From Tenuifilaceae bacterium CYCD (lineage in GTDB: Bacteria; Bacteroidota; Bacteroidia; Bacteroidales; Tenuifilaceae): a stretch of 64,000 bases of DNA. Shown here one piece after another: positions 1-9,447 of this stretch. The notes beneath the pieces were generated by a model that saw only the letters and a program-made list of their open reading frames with translations, had not been told where the DNA came from and searched no databases. The DNA is taken from the NCBI GenBank assembly GCA_036322835.1, contig AP027304.1:2728001-2792000 (forward strand), in the 5' to 3' direction. Each line of letters begins with the position of its first letter. Position 1 is the first letter of the stretch. A program made the translations under genes and the position numbers.

Positions 1-1369
1 CCACAATACTTTCTTCGCCCTCTATTAAAGTAGAATTTACAACCGATTTATTTTGCCATCGTCCATACTTATAGTAAAGGACTGCTGCAATTGCCCCGAA
101 AATCCAACCAATCGGAATTGACCACCAAATCCCTTTTTCTCCCATATCTAGTGTCTTGCTTAGGAAGTAGGCAAGGGGAACCCTAATTATCCATAGCGAT
201 AGCAGCGTAATGTACATTGGAATTACTGCCGCACCGGCTCCGCGAAGTAGCCCGTTGATGTTAAACATCACGGCAAAAACAATATAGAAGATGCTTACAA
301 TTAAAAGGTACTGATAGCCATGTTCAATTACATCGGGGCTTGCGGTGAATATGGTCATTATTGATCGTCCCCATACAATGATGACGATTGTTATTGCTAT
401 GCAAACAACCGCCGACATCCATATTGCCGATTTCAGTCCGTTGGCCACGCGCTCAATTTTGCCCGCGCCAATGTTCTGTCCAACAAAACCCGATAAAGCT
501 GCCGAGAAATTCATGATTGGCATTACGGCCAAAGAGTCAACTCTGCCTGCGGCAGAGTAGGCTGCAATAACAGGAGTGCCAAAAGTATTTACTATTCCCA
601 TCATGGCCATTCCGCCAAGAGCAACCAATGTTTGGTGAACGCCTGCAGGTAATCCAATTCTGATACTCTGACGGAATATTTCCCAATCGAAGGAGATATC
701 CTTTAAATTAATTCTAAGTATATGCTCTTTGTGGTTTAGGTAGATTATGGCAGCAACAAAAGCACCCGCTTGCGAAATAACAGTAGCCCAAGCTGCACCT
801 GCAATTCCCCATTTAAATCCAACCACAAATAAAATGTCAAGGCCAATGTTTGCAAAGGTTGATACTATTAAAAAGTACAGGGGAGTTTTTGAATCGCCAA
901 TTCCTCTTAGCACGCTAGCGGTACCGTTAAATCCAAACATAATTATCATCCCGGCCATGTAGATGTTTAGGTAGGTAACGGCAGGTTCAATTAACTCTTC
1001 GGGAAGTTGAAGGAATCTGAAAATCCATTTGCTGGAGACAAGTCCTACTACGGTCATTATAACCCCAGCAACCAGTAAAAAAATATAAGCGGTGTCCGAT
1101 GCCCGTTTAACCTTATCGTACTGTTTTGCCCCAAAGTATTGAGAGATTACCACGGAAACCCCAATTCCAACCCCAATTATTAGGGCAATTATCATGAATA
1201 TAATCGGAAACGAGGCTCCAACTGCGGCTAACGCTTTGTCGCCAAGGTAACGCCCAACAATTATGCTATCTACAATGTTGTATAGTTGCTGAAAAACATT
1301 CCCAATAAGCATGGGAACTGCAAACTTGAATATATGCTTTGATTCGCTACCTGTGGTAAAATCGTTCAT
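1..1369 (-). CDS. MATE family multidrug efflux transporter (C-terminus cut by window start)
   Basis: Reading leftward from an ATG at 1369-1367, the frame stays open to base 1, giving 456 codons. The product is a polytopic membrane protein with about 12 hydrophobic segments. It has MATE-type signatures: an N-terminal FAVPMLIGNVFQQLYNIVD stretch, VGRYLGDKALAAVGAS, and in the second half GLPAGVHQTLVALGG and GFVGQNIGAGK. MATE proteins export cationic drugs or metabolites in exchange for Na+ or H+ and usually have 440-460 residues, so only the last few residues are missing. The substrate cannot be told from sequence. The gene is separated from the tryptophanase by a terminator, so it is probably its own unit. 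Confidence 0.93.
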   Translation of the reverse strand, partial: MNDFTTGSESKHIFKFAVPMLIGNVFQQLYNIVDSIIVGRYLGDKALAAVGASFPIIFMIIALIIGVGIGVSVVISQYFGAKQYDKVKRASDTAYIFLLVAGVIMTVVGLVSSKWIFRFLQLPEELIEPAVTYLNIYMAGMIIMFGFNGTASVLRGIGDSKTPLYFLIVSTFANIGLDILFVVGFKWGIAGAAWATVISQAGAFVAAIIYLNHKEHILRINLKDISFDWEIFRQSIRIGLPAGVHQTLVALGGMAMMGIVNTFGTPVIAAYSAAGRVDSLAVMPIMNFSAALSGFVGQNIGAGKIERVANGLKSAIWMSAVVCIAITIVIIVWGRSIMTIFTASPDVIEHGYQYLLIVSIFYIVFAVMFNINGLLRGAGAAVIPMYITLLSLWIIRVPLAYFLSKTLDMGEKGIWWSIPIGWIFGAIAAVLYYKYGRWQNKSVVNSTLIEGEESIV

Positions 1370-1511
1370 TAATTTGATGCTAGGTATCAGTTAAACGACA
1401 CTAGATTTCATAAAGGAATTGCAAAGTAGATTAAAATTAGACGAATTATCAAATTAAAAACATTAAACGAATTTAAGAGTTCAATAAATTGGGTTAAAGT
1501 TTAACAAAACG

Positions 1512-1542
1512 AAAAAAGTCATCAAATTTAAACCTGATGACC
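1512..1542 (-). terminator. Rho-independent terminator after tryptophanase
   Basis: On the minus strand a 7-bp stem (GTCATCA/TGATGAC, arms at 1535-1541 and 1518-1524) is followed by six T residues. It lies about 45 bp past the tryptophanase stop codon. Confidence 0.8.
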
Positions 1543-1584
1543 TTTCCTGTTTTGTTTGATTTCTAGTATCGGATATCTTGCATG

Positions 1585-2961
1585 CTATTTTGCTCGATCC
1601 ATCTCGATGGTAAAGTGACGCATAATTGGAGCTTCGCGGGTAATGGCTAGCCCATGCTTAATGTCGTTTCTTCTGTCGAACACATTCTTGAGCGCAACCG
1701 CAATTACATCCATGTGGTTATTGGTATATACTCTACGAGGAATAGCTAGGCGAAGAAGTTCGAGTTTGGGAAAACGATTTTCGCGGGTTACCGGATCGCG
1801 ATCGGCTAACAGTGCCCCAATTTCAACACCGCGGATACCTGCTTCAAGGTAAAGTTCAATGGCCAATGTTTGTGCTCTGAACTGCTCCTTGGGAATGTTA
1901 GGCAACACTTTGTTGGCGTCAACAAAAATTGCATGCCCACCAGCCGGGAATTGGTAGGGAATTCCAAATTCTGTTAGGCGGTTACCCAGATATTCAACCT
2001 GCTTAATGCGTGTTTCTAGGTAATCGAACTCGGTTCCTTCATCTAGTCCAACTGCAAGAGCATTCATATCACGCCCCGACATTCCGCCGTAGGTTACATA
2101 GCCCTCAAACATAATGTTGAATGTTGAGCACTGGCGCCACAAGTCGCTATCGCGCATTGCAATAAATCCGCCCATGTTTACAATGGCATCCTTTTTACTG
2201 CTCATGGTCATTGCATCGGCGTAGGAGTACATCTCCTTAACAATCTCTTTAATGGTTTTATTGGCGTAGCCCTGTTCGCGAACTTTGATGAAGTAAGCAT
2301 TCTCGGCAAAGCGTGCAGAGTCGTAAATTACCATTTTTTTATACTTATCGGCAATTTTACGCACTTCGCGCAGGCACTCCATCGAAACGGGTTGTCCTCC
2401 GGCTGTGTTGTTGGTAACCGTAACAATAATAAAGGGAACCTTATCGGCCTTTTCGCTTAAGAATTTCTCGAGTTTTTTAGGGTCTACATTTCCTTTGAAT
2501 GGGTGATTGAGTTCTGTATTGGCAGCCTCATCAATAGTACAATCTATTGCGTGCGCCTTGCGGAACTCAATATGGCCCTTGGTGGTATCGAAGTGGGAGT
2601 TTCCTGGTACGTAATCGCCTTCCTTTACCAATGCCGAAAAAAGAACATTCTCTGCTGCACGGCCTTGGTGGGTTGGCAGGAAGTTGTCGAAACCAAGTAT
2701 GTTTTTGATGGCATTTTTTAGGTTGTAGTACGATGAGGCCCCGGCATAACTTTCATCGCCAAGCATCATTGCGCTCCATTGGCGGTCGCTCATTGCTCCG
2801 GTTCCGGAGTCGGTAAGCAGGTCAATAAATACTTGTTCGCTTTTAAGGTTAAACAGGTTGTACTTGGCCTCTTTAATCCACTGTTCGCGTTCCTGGCGTG
2901 TGCTGCGGCGGATGGGTTCAACCATCTTAATTTTATACGATTCTGAAAATGGTAATTCCAT
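1585..2961 (-). CDS. tnaA: Tryptophanase (tryptophan indole-lyase)
   Basis: A 458-residue PLP-dependent beta-eliminating lyase that splits L-tryptophan into indole, pyruvate and ammonia in the cytoplasm. The PLP lysine is K257 in SSKKDAIVNMGG. Conserved blocks include FIDLLTDSGTGAMSD, PTHQGRAAEN and DSARFAENAYFIK. The close relative tyrosine phenol-lyase has an Arg in the RxxERG block and a Phe near the C-terminus. Here the blocks read RGVEIG and MRHFT (His449), as in tryptophanase, so tryptophanase is preferred. I see no TnaC-like leader peptide in the 300 bp upstream. The upstream gap is shared with the divergent PatB/MalY-type gene, also a PLP lyase. Confidence 0.93.
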   Translation of the reverse strand: MELPFSESYKIKMVEPIRRSTRQEREQWIKEAKYNLFNLKSEQVFIDLLTDSGTGAMSDRQWSAMMLGDESYAGASSYYNLKNAIKNILGFDNFLPTHQGRAAENVLFSALVKEGDYVPGNSHFDTTKGHIEFRKAHAIDCTIDEAANTELNHPFKGNVDPKKLEKFLSEKADKVPFIIVTVTNNTAGGQPVSMECLREVRKIADKYKKMVIYDSARFAENAYFIKVREQGYANKTIKEIVKEMYSYADAMTMSSKKDAIVNMGGFIAMRDSDLWRQCSTFNIMFEGYVTYGGMSGRDMNALAVGLDEGTEFDYLETRIKQVEYLGNRLTEFGIPYQFPAGGHAIFVDANKVLPNIPKEQFRAQTLAIELYLEAGIRGVEIGALLADRDPVTRENRFPKLELLRLAIPRRVYTNNHMDVIAVALKNVFDRRNDIKHGLAITREAPIMRHFTIEMDRAK

Positions 2962-3266
2962 AATGTTTTATTTTTTTTGATTGTTGGTAATAGAAATAAA
3001 TTAATGCTTTCCGGTTGGAAAGAAAGAATAATGATAAAACGGAAAAATGGAATTAGAATGTATCCCTGTTCTTGATATTCAGGAATATGTACTTAGGTGC
3101 GAATTGAATGTATAAATTATATCTCATCAGTTTGATAATGAATATAATGTTACAAATATAGTAACTTGAAGGAATTATTGAAACCGTTTGATGAGAAAAT
3201 TTAATATCGAAATTAATACTGTTGGCTATTGACCCTTATCTTTGATACTCGATAAAATTACCACTT
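2962..3266. other. Divergent intergenic region between tnaA and the PatB/MalY gene
   Basis: These 305 bp of AT-rich DNA must hold both divergent promoters. The only box I can support is the one at 3237-3244. No ORF or repeat is seen. Confidence 0.6.
3237..3244 (+). promoter_or_regulatory. Bacteroidota-type -7 promoter box
   Basis: TATCTTTG matches the Bacteroidota -7 consensus TAnnTTTG exactly and sits 22 bp before the start codon of the PatB/MalY gene. A good -33 TTTG at the usual 19-bp spacing is not present; the nearest TTG is at 3222-3224. The assignment is therefore tentative. Confidence 0.45.
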
Positions 3267-4448
3267 ATGGGACTGTATAATTTTGATCAAATAATTAATA
3301 GAGAGGATACGGCCTGCGTTAAGTATGATATGCGTAAATCAATTTTTGGGAAAGAGGATGTTATTCCAATGTGGGTGGCCGATATGGATATTCCTACTCC
3401 CGATTTTATAGTTGATGCAATCCGAAACAGGTGCAATCACCCATTTCTGGGCTATACGTTTAGGGACGACAATTACAGCAATGCAATTGTTGATTGGTAT
3501 GCCCAACGGCATCGCTGGAATATTCAACCCGGATGGATTGAGTTTTGCCCAGGGGTTGTATCTGGGTTAAACCATGTTATTAGAGCCTTTACAAAGCCTG
3601 GCGATAGAATTATTATTCAACCTCCGGTATATCATCCATTCTACTCTACGGTTGAGAATAATGGCAGGGTTTTAGCCTTTAATCCATTGATTGAGACCGA
3701 TGGAGTTTACACCATCAATTATGATGGGTTGGAGCAGTTGGCCGCGGAGGGTGCTGCAATGCTTATTTTATCGAGTCCGCATAACCCCGTTGGTAGAGTT
3801 TGGACTAGTGACGAGTTGAGGCGGGTTGGATCAATTTGCGCAAAGCATAACGTTATAGTTGTTTCGGACGAAATCCATTCCGATTTGGTTTACGCTCCTT
3901 ACCGGCATACCTCGCTGGCCTCAATCTCCGAGGAGTTTGCAAATTGTACAATTACCTTTGGGTCGGCAAGTAAAACCTTCAATATAGCAGGGCTTTCGAG
4001 TGGCTTTACGATTATCCCAAATCCAAAACTCCTCAGTAAGTATAAGCAAGAGTTGGAGGTCTCGGGGGCTGGAATGGGAAACATATTTGGTAACGAAGCA
4101 TTAAAAGCGGCATTCTCGCATCGGGGCGAAGAGTGGTTAGCCGAACTCTTGGAATATTTTAAGGGAAATATAATGCTGGTTGAGGAAACCTTAAAACAAA
4201 AACTGCCCAAAGTAAAGTTTGTTAAGCCTGAGGGCACTTATCTTCTTTGGCTAAACTTCAGAGGAATTGATATTGATGATGCCGAATTGAATGGCAAACT
4301 GATTAACGATGCCGGTTTAGGCCTTAATGCCGGCAATGGTTTTGGAAAGGAGGGGGAACGGTTCCAGCGCATGAATATAGCATGTCCGCGCGCTACCGTT
4401 CAGCTGGCGCTCAGCAAGCTGGTTGCCTCGTTTGACAATTGCCGGTAG
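3267..4448 (+). CDS. PatB/MalY-type cystathionine beta-lyase / class I-II aminotransferase
   Basis: A 393-residue fold-type I PLP enzyme. The N-terminus has the PatB/MalY signature VIPMWVADMDIPTPD. The PLP lysine is in the FGSASKTFNIAGL block, preceded by the Asp of VVSDEIHSDLVY. The C-terminal GTYLLWLNFR segment is typical of the subgroup. Members cleave the C-S bond of cystathionine or cysteine conjugates, or transaminate. With tryptophanase divergently placed beside it, a role in amino acid catabolism releasing ammonia or sulfide is possible, but that is inference. The stop codon lies 1 bp from the convergent EamA gene's stop. Confidence 0.88.
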   Translation: MGLYNFDQIINREDTACVKYDMRKSIFGKEDVIPMWVADMDIPTPDFIVDAIRNRCNHPFLGYTFRDDNYSNAIVDWYAQRHRWNIQPGWIEFCPGVVSGLNHVIRAFTKPGDRIIIQPPVYHPFYSTVENNGRVLAFNPLIETDGVYTINYDGLEQLAAEGAAMLILSSPHNPVGRVWTSDELRRVGSICAKHNVIVVSDEIHSDLVYAPYRHTSLASISEEFANCTITFGSASKTFNIAGLSSGFTIIPNPKLLSKYKQELEVSGAGMGNIFGNEALKAAFSHRGEEWLAELLEYFKGNIMLVEETLKQKLPKVKFVKPEGTYLLWLNFRGIDIDDAELNGKLINDAGLGLNAGNGFGKEGERFQRMNIACPRATVQLALSKLVASFDNCR

Positions 4449-4449
4449 C

Positions 4450-5355
4450 TTAGCTTTTAAATATTCCAAAATGAGGTATTCGGCGTAGGCTCGATAGGTA
4501 AACACCCAACAGAATAATTACAAGGCTGTATATATGAATTGAGCTGATAATTTCATTATCCATTAGCCCCCACATTAGCGCAAAAAACGGAATAACATAG
4601 GTTGACGATGAGGCAAATATGGCGCCAGCCTTATGGATCAAATTATTGTAAATGAACAGCAGGATTACCGATCCGAACGTGGCAAGGGTTAGAACTGCCA
4701 ATAAGCTTGGCCAGAATTTAGGCGATTGAACCGCTGTGGGAAGATCGGTAAACATTAGCACAACGCCAGCAAAAGGACCTATCAAAAAGAATAGTAACGA
4801 TGTAATTTGTATTCCAGTTAACCCTGCCAGTTTATTCCTAATAATATTAGCGTTTATTCCATACATGAAAGTGGCAAAAACAATAATTAAAGCATACGCA
4901 TTAATTCCACTCAAAGAACTAAAGTTGCCGTTGGAAACCAATATGGAAGCGCCAATAAAACCAACAAAAACACCAACGTACTGCAATGTGTTAGGCCTAT
5001 TTTTAAATGCCAAAACGCCAATTATCAATGTAAAAAAAGGCGTTAAGCCATTAAGAATACCTGCTAGTGAGCTGGGTACCTGAGTTTGTGCAAGCGGAAA
5101 CAAAAAGGCCGGGAAGAGGTTTCCCAACAATCCGCTGGCCAGTAGATACCCAAAATTCTTTCGGGTGATAAGCCGTAAATTTTTTATTGATATTGGTAGC
5201 AGAATTAGGAAACTAAAGAATATGCGGATAGCCCCAATTTGGGCGTACGTAAAAGCATCGAGGCCGCGTTTCATCAGAATAAACGAAGCACCCCAAACAA
5301 ATGCTAGTAAAAACAACGCTGCCCATTGCCAGCGTTTCTTGTCCAAACTAAACAT
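4450..5355 (-). CDS. EamA/DMT family transporter
   Basis: A 301-residue inner-membrane protein with about ten hydrophobic helices arranged as two EamA repeats, each starting with a charged loop and a long helix (around residues 12-140 and 155-290). GGxxxA-like glycine and alanine packing and FLFPLAQTQVPSSLAGILNGLTP resemble the RhaT/YdcZ-type drug/metabolite exporters. Members export amino acids, metabolites or drugs; the substrate is unknown. It is convergent with the PLP lyase gene, with 1 bp between stop codons. Confidence 0.88.
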   Translation of the reverse strand: MFSLDKKRWQWAALFLLAFVWGASFILMKRGLDAFTYAQIGAIRIFFSFLILLPISIKNLRLITRKNFGYLLASGLLGNLFPAFLFPLAQTQVPSSLAGILNGLTPFFTLIIGVLAFKNRPNTLQYVGVFVGFIGASILVSNGNFSSLSGINAYALIIVFATFMYGINANIIRNKLAGLTGIQITSLLFFLIGPFAGVVLMFTDLPTAVQSPKFWPSLLAVLTLATFGSVILLFIYNNLIHKAGAIFASSSTYVIPFFALMWGLMDNEIISSIHIYSLVIILLGVYLSSLRRIPHFGIFKS

Positions 5356-5463
5356 ATAGCTGAATATTAGGCAGCAAATGTAGTTAAAAGAATTAATTCT
5401 TATTGAGTGGGTAAATTCTTTTCTATTAACTTGGATATCAGTGTAAAATATTCGGCAATAGCC

Positions 5464-7497
5464 CTAAACCTTTAGTCCCAGCACTAAAATATCATCGGTT
5501 TGATCGATGCTGCTTCCTTTCCAACTAAGAAGCATCTCGTTGATACTGTTTTTCTGATCATTGAGGGGTTTTCCCGAGATTTGTTTCAAAAACTCTACAA
5601 AATTCTTCCGTAAATATTTTTTGCCTGTTTGTGCGCCTAACTGATCCGTTATACCGTCGGTAAATAGGTAAATAATATCATCTTTCTCCAGGAAAACTTC
5701 TGTGAGATTAAATGCGCTCTCCTTCATTGATAAGCCAATAGATATTTTATCTGCAGGGTATTCTTTAAGTGTACCATTTCTGCATATCCAGAGCGATATT
5801 TTTGCGCCGCTGTAGATTAGTTTTTGTGCTTTAGGGTTGTAGCTAAACATCGCTATTTCGATACCTTCCTTCCGGAGGTCGTTTGGAGACTGCCTAAAAA
5901 TTGATTTTACGGCTAGCCTAAGTTCATCCAGCACGTTGTCGGGTTGAGTTAGATTGCTAGTACCAATTATTTCGTTAAGATAAGAGATGCCCATTATACT
6001 TAGCAGTGAGCCAGGAACACCATGTCCGGTACAATCGGCTACGGCAATAATAACTGATTCGTCTTTTTCTTTAATCCAGTAAAAATCACCACTAACAACA
6101 TCTCTGGGTTTATAGTAAACAAAATAATCCGAGAAGTAATTGCCAATAATATCCTCCGAGGGTAGCATTGCCGATTGGATAATGCTTGCATAGGCAATGC
6201 TATCGGTAATTTTTCTGTGGTTAAATTCAATTAGTTCCTTCTGGTTTTGAATGGCAATATTCGCTTGCTGAAGATTCTCTGCTTGAGTTAACACCTCTTC
6301 CTTTTGCTGTTGAAGTTCACCATTGAGTGAGATTAGAGTAAGATTAGCGTTTCGGATTTTTCGTCTGCTATTATATACGTTTAATGCAAGGCCGGTGCCT
6401 AGTATAATTAATACTAATAAACTGTAAAGCGATATTTTCTGTGCCCTATTTTGCTCAATCAACAATTGGTTTTCCTTCTCTTTTTTCTCGGTATCAAATT
6501 TTGTTTGCAATTCGATTATCTGAGCCGTTTTTTCAGAGTTCAACAATGTATCCTTAATTCTAAGTAGTTCTCTGTGGGCTTTTAGCGCTAAAGAACAATA
6601 CCCAATGGAGTCGTAAAGATTGGTTTGGGTTTCCAACGCATAGGCCAGTTGGTGGTAAGCCTTTATTTTGTAATTTATATCAATTGCTTTGCTTAGGTAT
6701 AGTTGAGCCGAGTCCATTTCGTTTAACTTCCTGTAGCATCCCGCCAGTCTTAAATACCCATCGGAAAGGGTGCTGCTATCCATTAGTTCAGCCGAAATCC
6801 GAATTGCCTCTTTCGCATTCTTTTTTGCATCATCTAGTTTATTCAATGTAATATATATACTGGCGATTGAAATATGCGAAATAGCAATTCCACGTTTATT
6901 ATTTTTTTTCTTTTCGAGTTCAAGACCTTTATATTGATATTTCAATGCTTTGTCGAATTGGTATGTTTCCTGATATATCAACCCTAGGTTTCCCAAACAT
7001 GAGGCTATGCCAGTTTCTTCATTTTGTTTCTCATATATTTTAAGGGCATTTTCAAAATATTCAACGGCTTTCGGAAAATTATCCAGGAAGTAGTATATGT
7101 TACCTATTCCTCCATAGCATTTTGCAACGCCGCTTTCATTTCCAATTTCTTGGTAAATATTGGTCGCATTAATCATTAACGTCATCGATTCCTGATAGCT
7201 ACCCTCTAATGCCTCTGCAATAGCTTTGGAGTAAAGCGCATCGGCCTCTCCTTTTTTTAATTTCAACAATTGGGCTTCCTGTATTGTTTCATCAAGAATT
7301 TTCTTCGACTTTGAAGGGTTTACGTAGGCTAGTTCACCTGCATACGATATTTTATAGCTAAGTTTAAGCGTGTCGTTTTTCGCATTATCTATTAATATCT
7401 GAATTGAGTCAAGTGTTGGTGTCTGAGAATATACGTTACCCAAGAGTAACGTAAAAAGCGTAACGATATAACAATATTTACACCGAGCCATATACAA
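5464..7497 (-). CDS. TPR - transmembrane - SpoIIE-type PP2C phosphatase
   Basis: A 677-residue envelope sensor-phosphatase. An N-terminal signal (1-25) is followed by about seven TPR units (roughly 55-320), for example AKCYGGIGNIYYFLDNFPKAVEYFENAL. Then come one membrane helix (about 355-377), a coiled coil (380-440) and a C-terminal SpoIIE/PP2C domain. The metal-binding blocks DVVSGDFYW, VADCTGHGVPGSLLS and the late LFTDGITDQ are present. The layout places the TPRs in the periplasm and the phosphatase in the cytoplasm. Such proteins usually dephosphorylate anti-sigma-antagonist proteins. No partner kinase or STAS gene is adjacent, so its target is unknown. It is divergent from the AlaX gene. 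Confidence 0.9.
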   Translation of the reverse strand: MYMARCKYCYIVTLFTLLLGNVYSQTPTLDSIQILIDNAKNDTLKLSYKISYAGELAYVNPSKSKKILDETIQEAQLLKLKKGEADALYSKAIAEALEGSYQESMTLMINATNIYQEIGNESGVAKCYGGIGNIYYFLDNFPKAVEYFENALKIYEKQNEETGIASCLGNLGLIYQETYQFDKALKYQYKGLELEKKKNNKRGIAISHISIASIYITLNKLDDAKKNAKEAIRISAELMDSSTLSDGYLRLAGCYRKLNEMDSAQLYLSKAIDINYKIKAYHQLAYALETQTNLYDSIGYCSLALKAHRELLRIKDTLLNSEKTAQIIELQTKFDTEKKEKENQLLIEQNRAQKISLYSLLVLIILGTGLALNVYNSRRKIRNANLTLISLNGELQQQKEEVLTQAENLQQANIAIQNQKELIEFNHRKITDSIAYASIIQSAMLPSEDIIGNYFSDYFVYYKPRDVVSGDFYWIKEKDESVIIAVADCTGHGVPGSLLSIMGISYLNEIIGTSNLTQPDNVLDELRLAVKSIFRQSPNDLRKEGIEIAMFSYNPKAQKLIYSGAKISLWICRNGTLKEYPADKISIGLSMKESAFNLTEVFLEKDDIIYLFTDGITDQLGAQTGKKYLRKNFVEFLKQISGKPLNDQKNSINEMLLSWKGSSIDQTDDILVLGLKV

Positions 7498-7579
7498 ACA
7501 TTTTCTACCAAATATAGATTTTTAAAGCAAAAAACTGATATTTTTCGGAGATTTTAATCCTGCAATTTAGTAGATACCC

Positions 7580-8017
7580 ATGAGCGAAAAGAGTTACGAT
7601 CCCCAAATGCATACCGCCGAGCATATACTAAACCAAACCATGGTTCGAAAGTATAATTGCGGCAGAGCATTCAGTAGCCATATTGAAAAGAAAAAATCCA
7701 AGTGCGATTATATACTATCCAGGGCACTTTCCGATACCGAGATAGTGGAGATTGAAAACGCTGTAAACAGCGTAATTGAGGGTAATGTTGACATTATCGA
7801 GGGGTTTGTGCCTAAACACGATGCCGCTCAATTTCTCGATTTAAGTAAACTGCCACCCGATGCTCCCGATACTATCAGGGTTATTAGGGTTGGTGAATAC
7901 GATGCATGCGCATGCATTGGCTCGCATGTGAAGAATACCCGTGAAATAGGAACATTTAAAATTATTTCCTCCGATTTCAACGATGGGGTGGTTAGGCTCC
8001 GGTTTAGGTTAGAGTAA
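7580..8017 (+). CDS. AlaX-type alanyl-tRNA editing domain protein
   Basis: A 145-residue stand-alone homologue of the second additional (editing) domain of threonyl- and alanyl-tRNA synthetases. The zinc ligands are visible as H11-x3-H15 (MHTAEH) and C112-x3-H116 (CIGSH). These proteins hydrolyse mischarged aminoacyl-tRNA such as Ser-tRNA(Ala) in trans in the cytoplasm. Length fits the shortest AlaX class, which lacks the N-terminal glycine-rich and C-terminal domains. The start at 7580 is the first ATG and puts the HxxxH motif at the expected distance. It is a single gene, divergent from the phosphatase. Confidence 0.9.
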   Translation: MSEKSYDPQMHTAEHILNQTMVRKYNCGRAFSSHIEKKKSKCDYILSRALSDTEIVEIENAVNSVIEGNVDIIEGFVPKHDAAQFLDLSKLPPDAPDTIRVIRVGEYDACACIGSHVKNTREIGTFKIISSDFNDGVVRLRFRLE

Positions 8018-8070
8018 TACTCCATCTCATTGCCGAAGGGCTAATGCACAGAATTGCACAAGGATTATAA

Positions 8071-8427
8071 TTATTGCCTATGCATCTTTTCGTTACGTCT
8101 TTTTATGTATGGGTAAACAAATATCATTACTGTCGGAATAAAGAACATTGACATAATCCAAATAGTTTTATTATAAATTTGGTTGCCTATAATATCGGCA
8201 AATACTATAACCCATAGCGCTAAGCTGTATGAGGCAAGTGCAAGAGCCATTGCTACAAGCATATCGCCTTTACATAAAAGGGTTATGAAAATGAATATTG
8301 CATATATTACCAGTAGTAGGTTGTACACTTTTGCGTTGATTGTAATTTTCATGGTTTCTAGTTTTAAGGTTGAATACTGTTTATTGTTAATGGTTATTGT
8401 ATCAATACTTTCTATTTTCGTTTTCAT
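8071..8427 (-). CDS. Small membrane protein of unknown function
   Basis: I do not recognise this family. The product has three likely membrane helices: LLLVIYAIFIFITLL, MLVAMALALASYSLALWVIV and IWIMSMFFIPTVMIFVYPYI. It ends in a basic tail (KRRNEKMHRQ). The first ATG gives 118 residues. An internal ATG at 8352 gives 93 residues starting MKITINAK and is more likely, because the extra N-terminal segment is hydrophilic and unlike a leader. Confidence 0.55.
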   Translation of the reverse strand: MKTKIESIDTITINNKQYSTLKLETMKITINAKVYNLLLVIYAIFIFITLLCKGDMLVAMALALASYSLALWVIVFADIIGNQIYNKTIWIMSMFFIPTVMIFVYPYIKRRNEKMHRQ

Positions 8428-8513
8428 ACCCTGGCAGATTCTTCGAATTCTGTAAGGTATTCTTCGGTTAGTAACGACCTTTCAGAGTCTGCCCGATGTT
8501 TTTAATACTAATT

Positions 8514-9086
8514 TCACTCAATTTCAATATCGTACTTGCGGAGTAGCCCTACAATGCCCGATACCGAAAACTTGGCTTTCTTTATTTGGTTAATTTCCGG
8601 ATCTAGGCTATAGTTGTAAGCCGTTCTAAAGTCGGCTTTTTCCAAATTGGTGTTTTCGAAAATTGTGCCCATTAAATCGCAGCTATCAAATTTAACCGCA
8701 TTTAGGTTGGCCTGGCCAAAATCAACCTCCTGTAAACTACAGTTGGCAAATTGTGTTGACTTCAGTTTTAGCTTGAAGAACGAGGATAGGTTTAGGGTAC
8801 AGTTCCTGAACTCGGCCGAGAACAAAATGTTATTGCAATTCTCGAAGTGCAGCCCCAGCATTTTGCAATCCTTAAACCTTACATCCTTAAACGAGGCGTC
8901 GTTGAGCTTTGCCATGCTTATGTTGCAGCCCGCAAACTCGCATTCCGAGAAATTAATCCCCGAAAGATCCGTATTGCTAAAGTTGCAGCTGGTAAAAGTG
9001 CAGCCCTCGTAGTCGGCCCTCGCTATAGGATTTGTGGTAAAATCCAATTTGCTGAATGTTTTGTCAAGAATAAAAGTTTTATCCAT
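8514..9086 (-). CDS. Pentapeptide repeat protein
   Basis: A 190-residue protein made almost entirely of A(D/N)LxX pentapeptides from about residue 20 to 165, for example CNFSNTDLSGINFSECEFAGCNIS and ANLNAVKFDSCDLMGTIFENTNLEKADF. This predicts a right-handed quadrilateral beta-helix. Some relatives (Qnr, MfpA) mimic DNA and protect gyrase, but most have no known role and nothing here points to gyrase. No signal peptide is seen. The last ~25 residues (IVGLLRKYDIEIE) are helical and may be a dimerisation cap. Confidence 0.88.
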   Translation of the reverse strand: MDKTFILDKTFSKLDFTTNPIARADYEGCTFTSCNFSNTDLSGINFSECEFAGCNISMAKLNDASFKDVRFKDCKMLGLHFENCNNILFSAEFRNCTLNLSSFFKLKLKSTQFANCSLQEVDFGQANLNAVKFDSCDLMGTIFENTNLEKADFRTAYNYSLDPEINQIKKAKFSVSGIVGLLRKYDIEIE

Positions 9087-9447
9087 TGTCCATTAGCTAA
9101 TTTGTAATCGGTTTTACTGGTTTCAGTATAGCAAAACAATATTTCAAATATAGCAATTGTTAGTAGCAAAGTAATTCTAAAGCGGATTTAACTATTCCTC
9201 GCAAAAAAAACGCACGCCAGCAAAGGGTGTTTGCGGGTTGTAAGCAATAAGGGAAAAGAGGGAGTAATTGTTTTTGTCAATCCGCTTTGCGCCTTAGGGC
9301 GCATTGAGATTAAAGAAAGTACCCCGTCGTACATTGCAATACATTTTCAAGACCATACAAGCCCTCGCTCTAGCCAATGGATTGCAAAAGAACTGCAATT
9401 TTCTCGTTCACCTTAATTTTAGTAAACTTCTTTTCATATTAATTATT
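9087..9447. other. Non-coding gap before the first IS1595-type element
   Basis: No convincing gene. Short reading frames here lack homology-like features. A fragment near 9210-9240 (ACGCACGCCAGC) resembles the dispersed repeat family found at 12985, 19797 and 62200. The 8-bp TAATTATT at 9440-9447 is the left target duplication of the insertion sequence. Confidence 0.6.

Noticed and set aside
1585-2961. Tyrosine phenol-lyase as the identity of the lyase
   Set aside because: The diagnostic positions read RGVEIG and RHFT, as in tryptophanase, not the Arg and Phe of tyrosine phenol-lyase.
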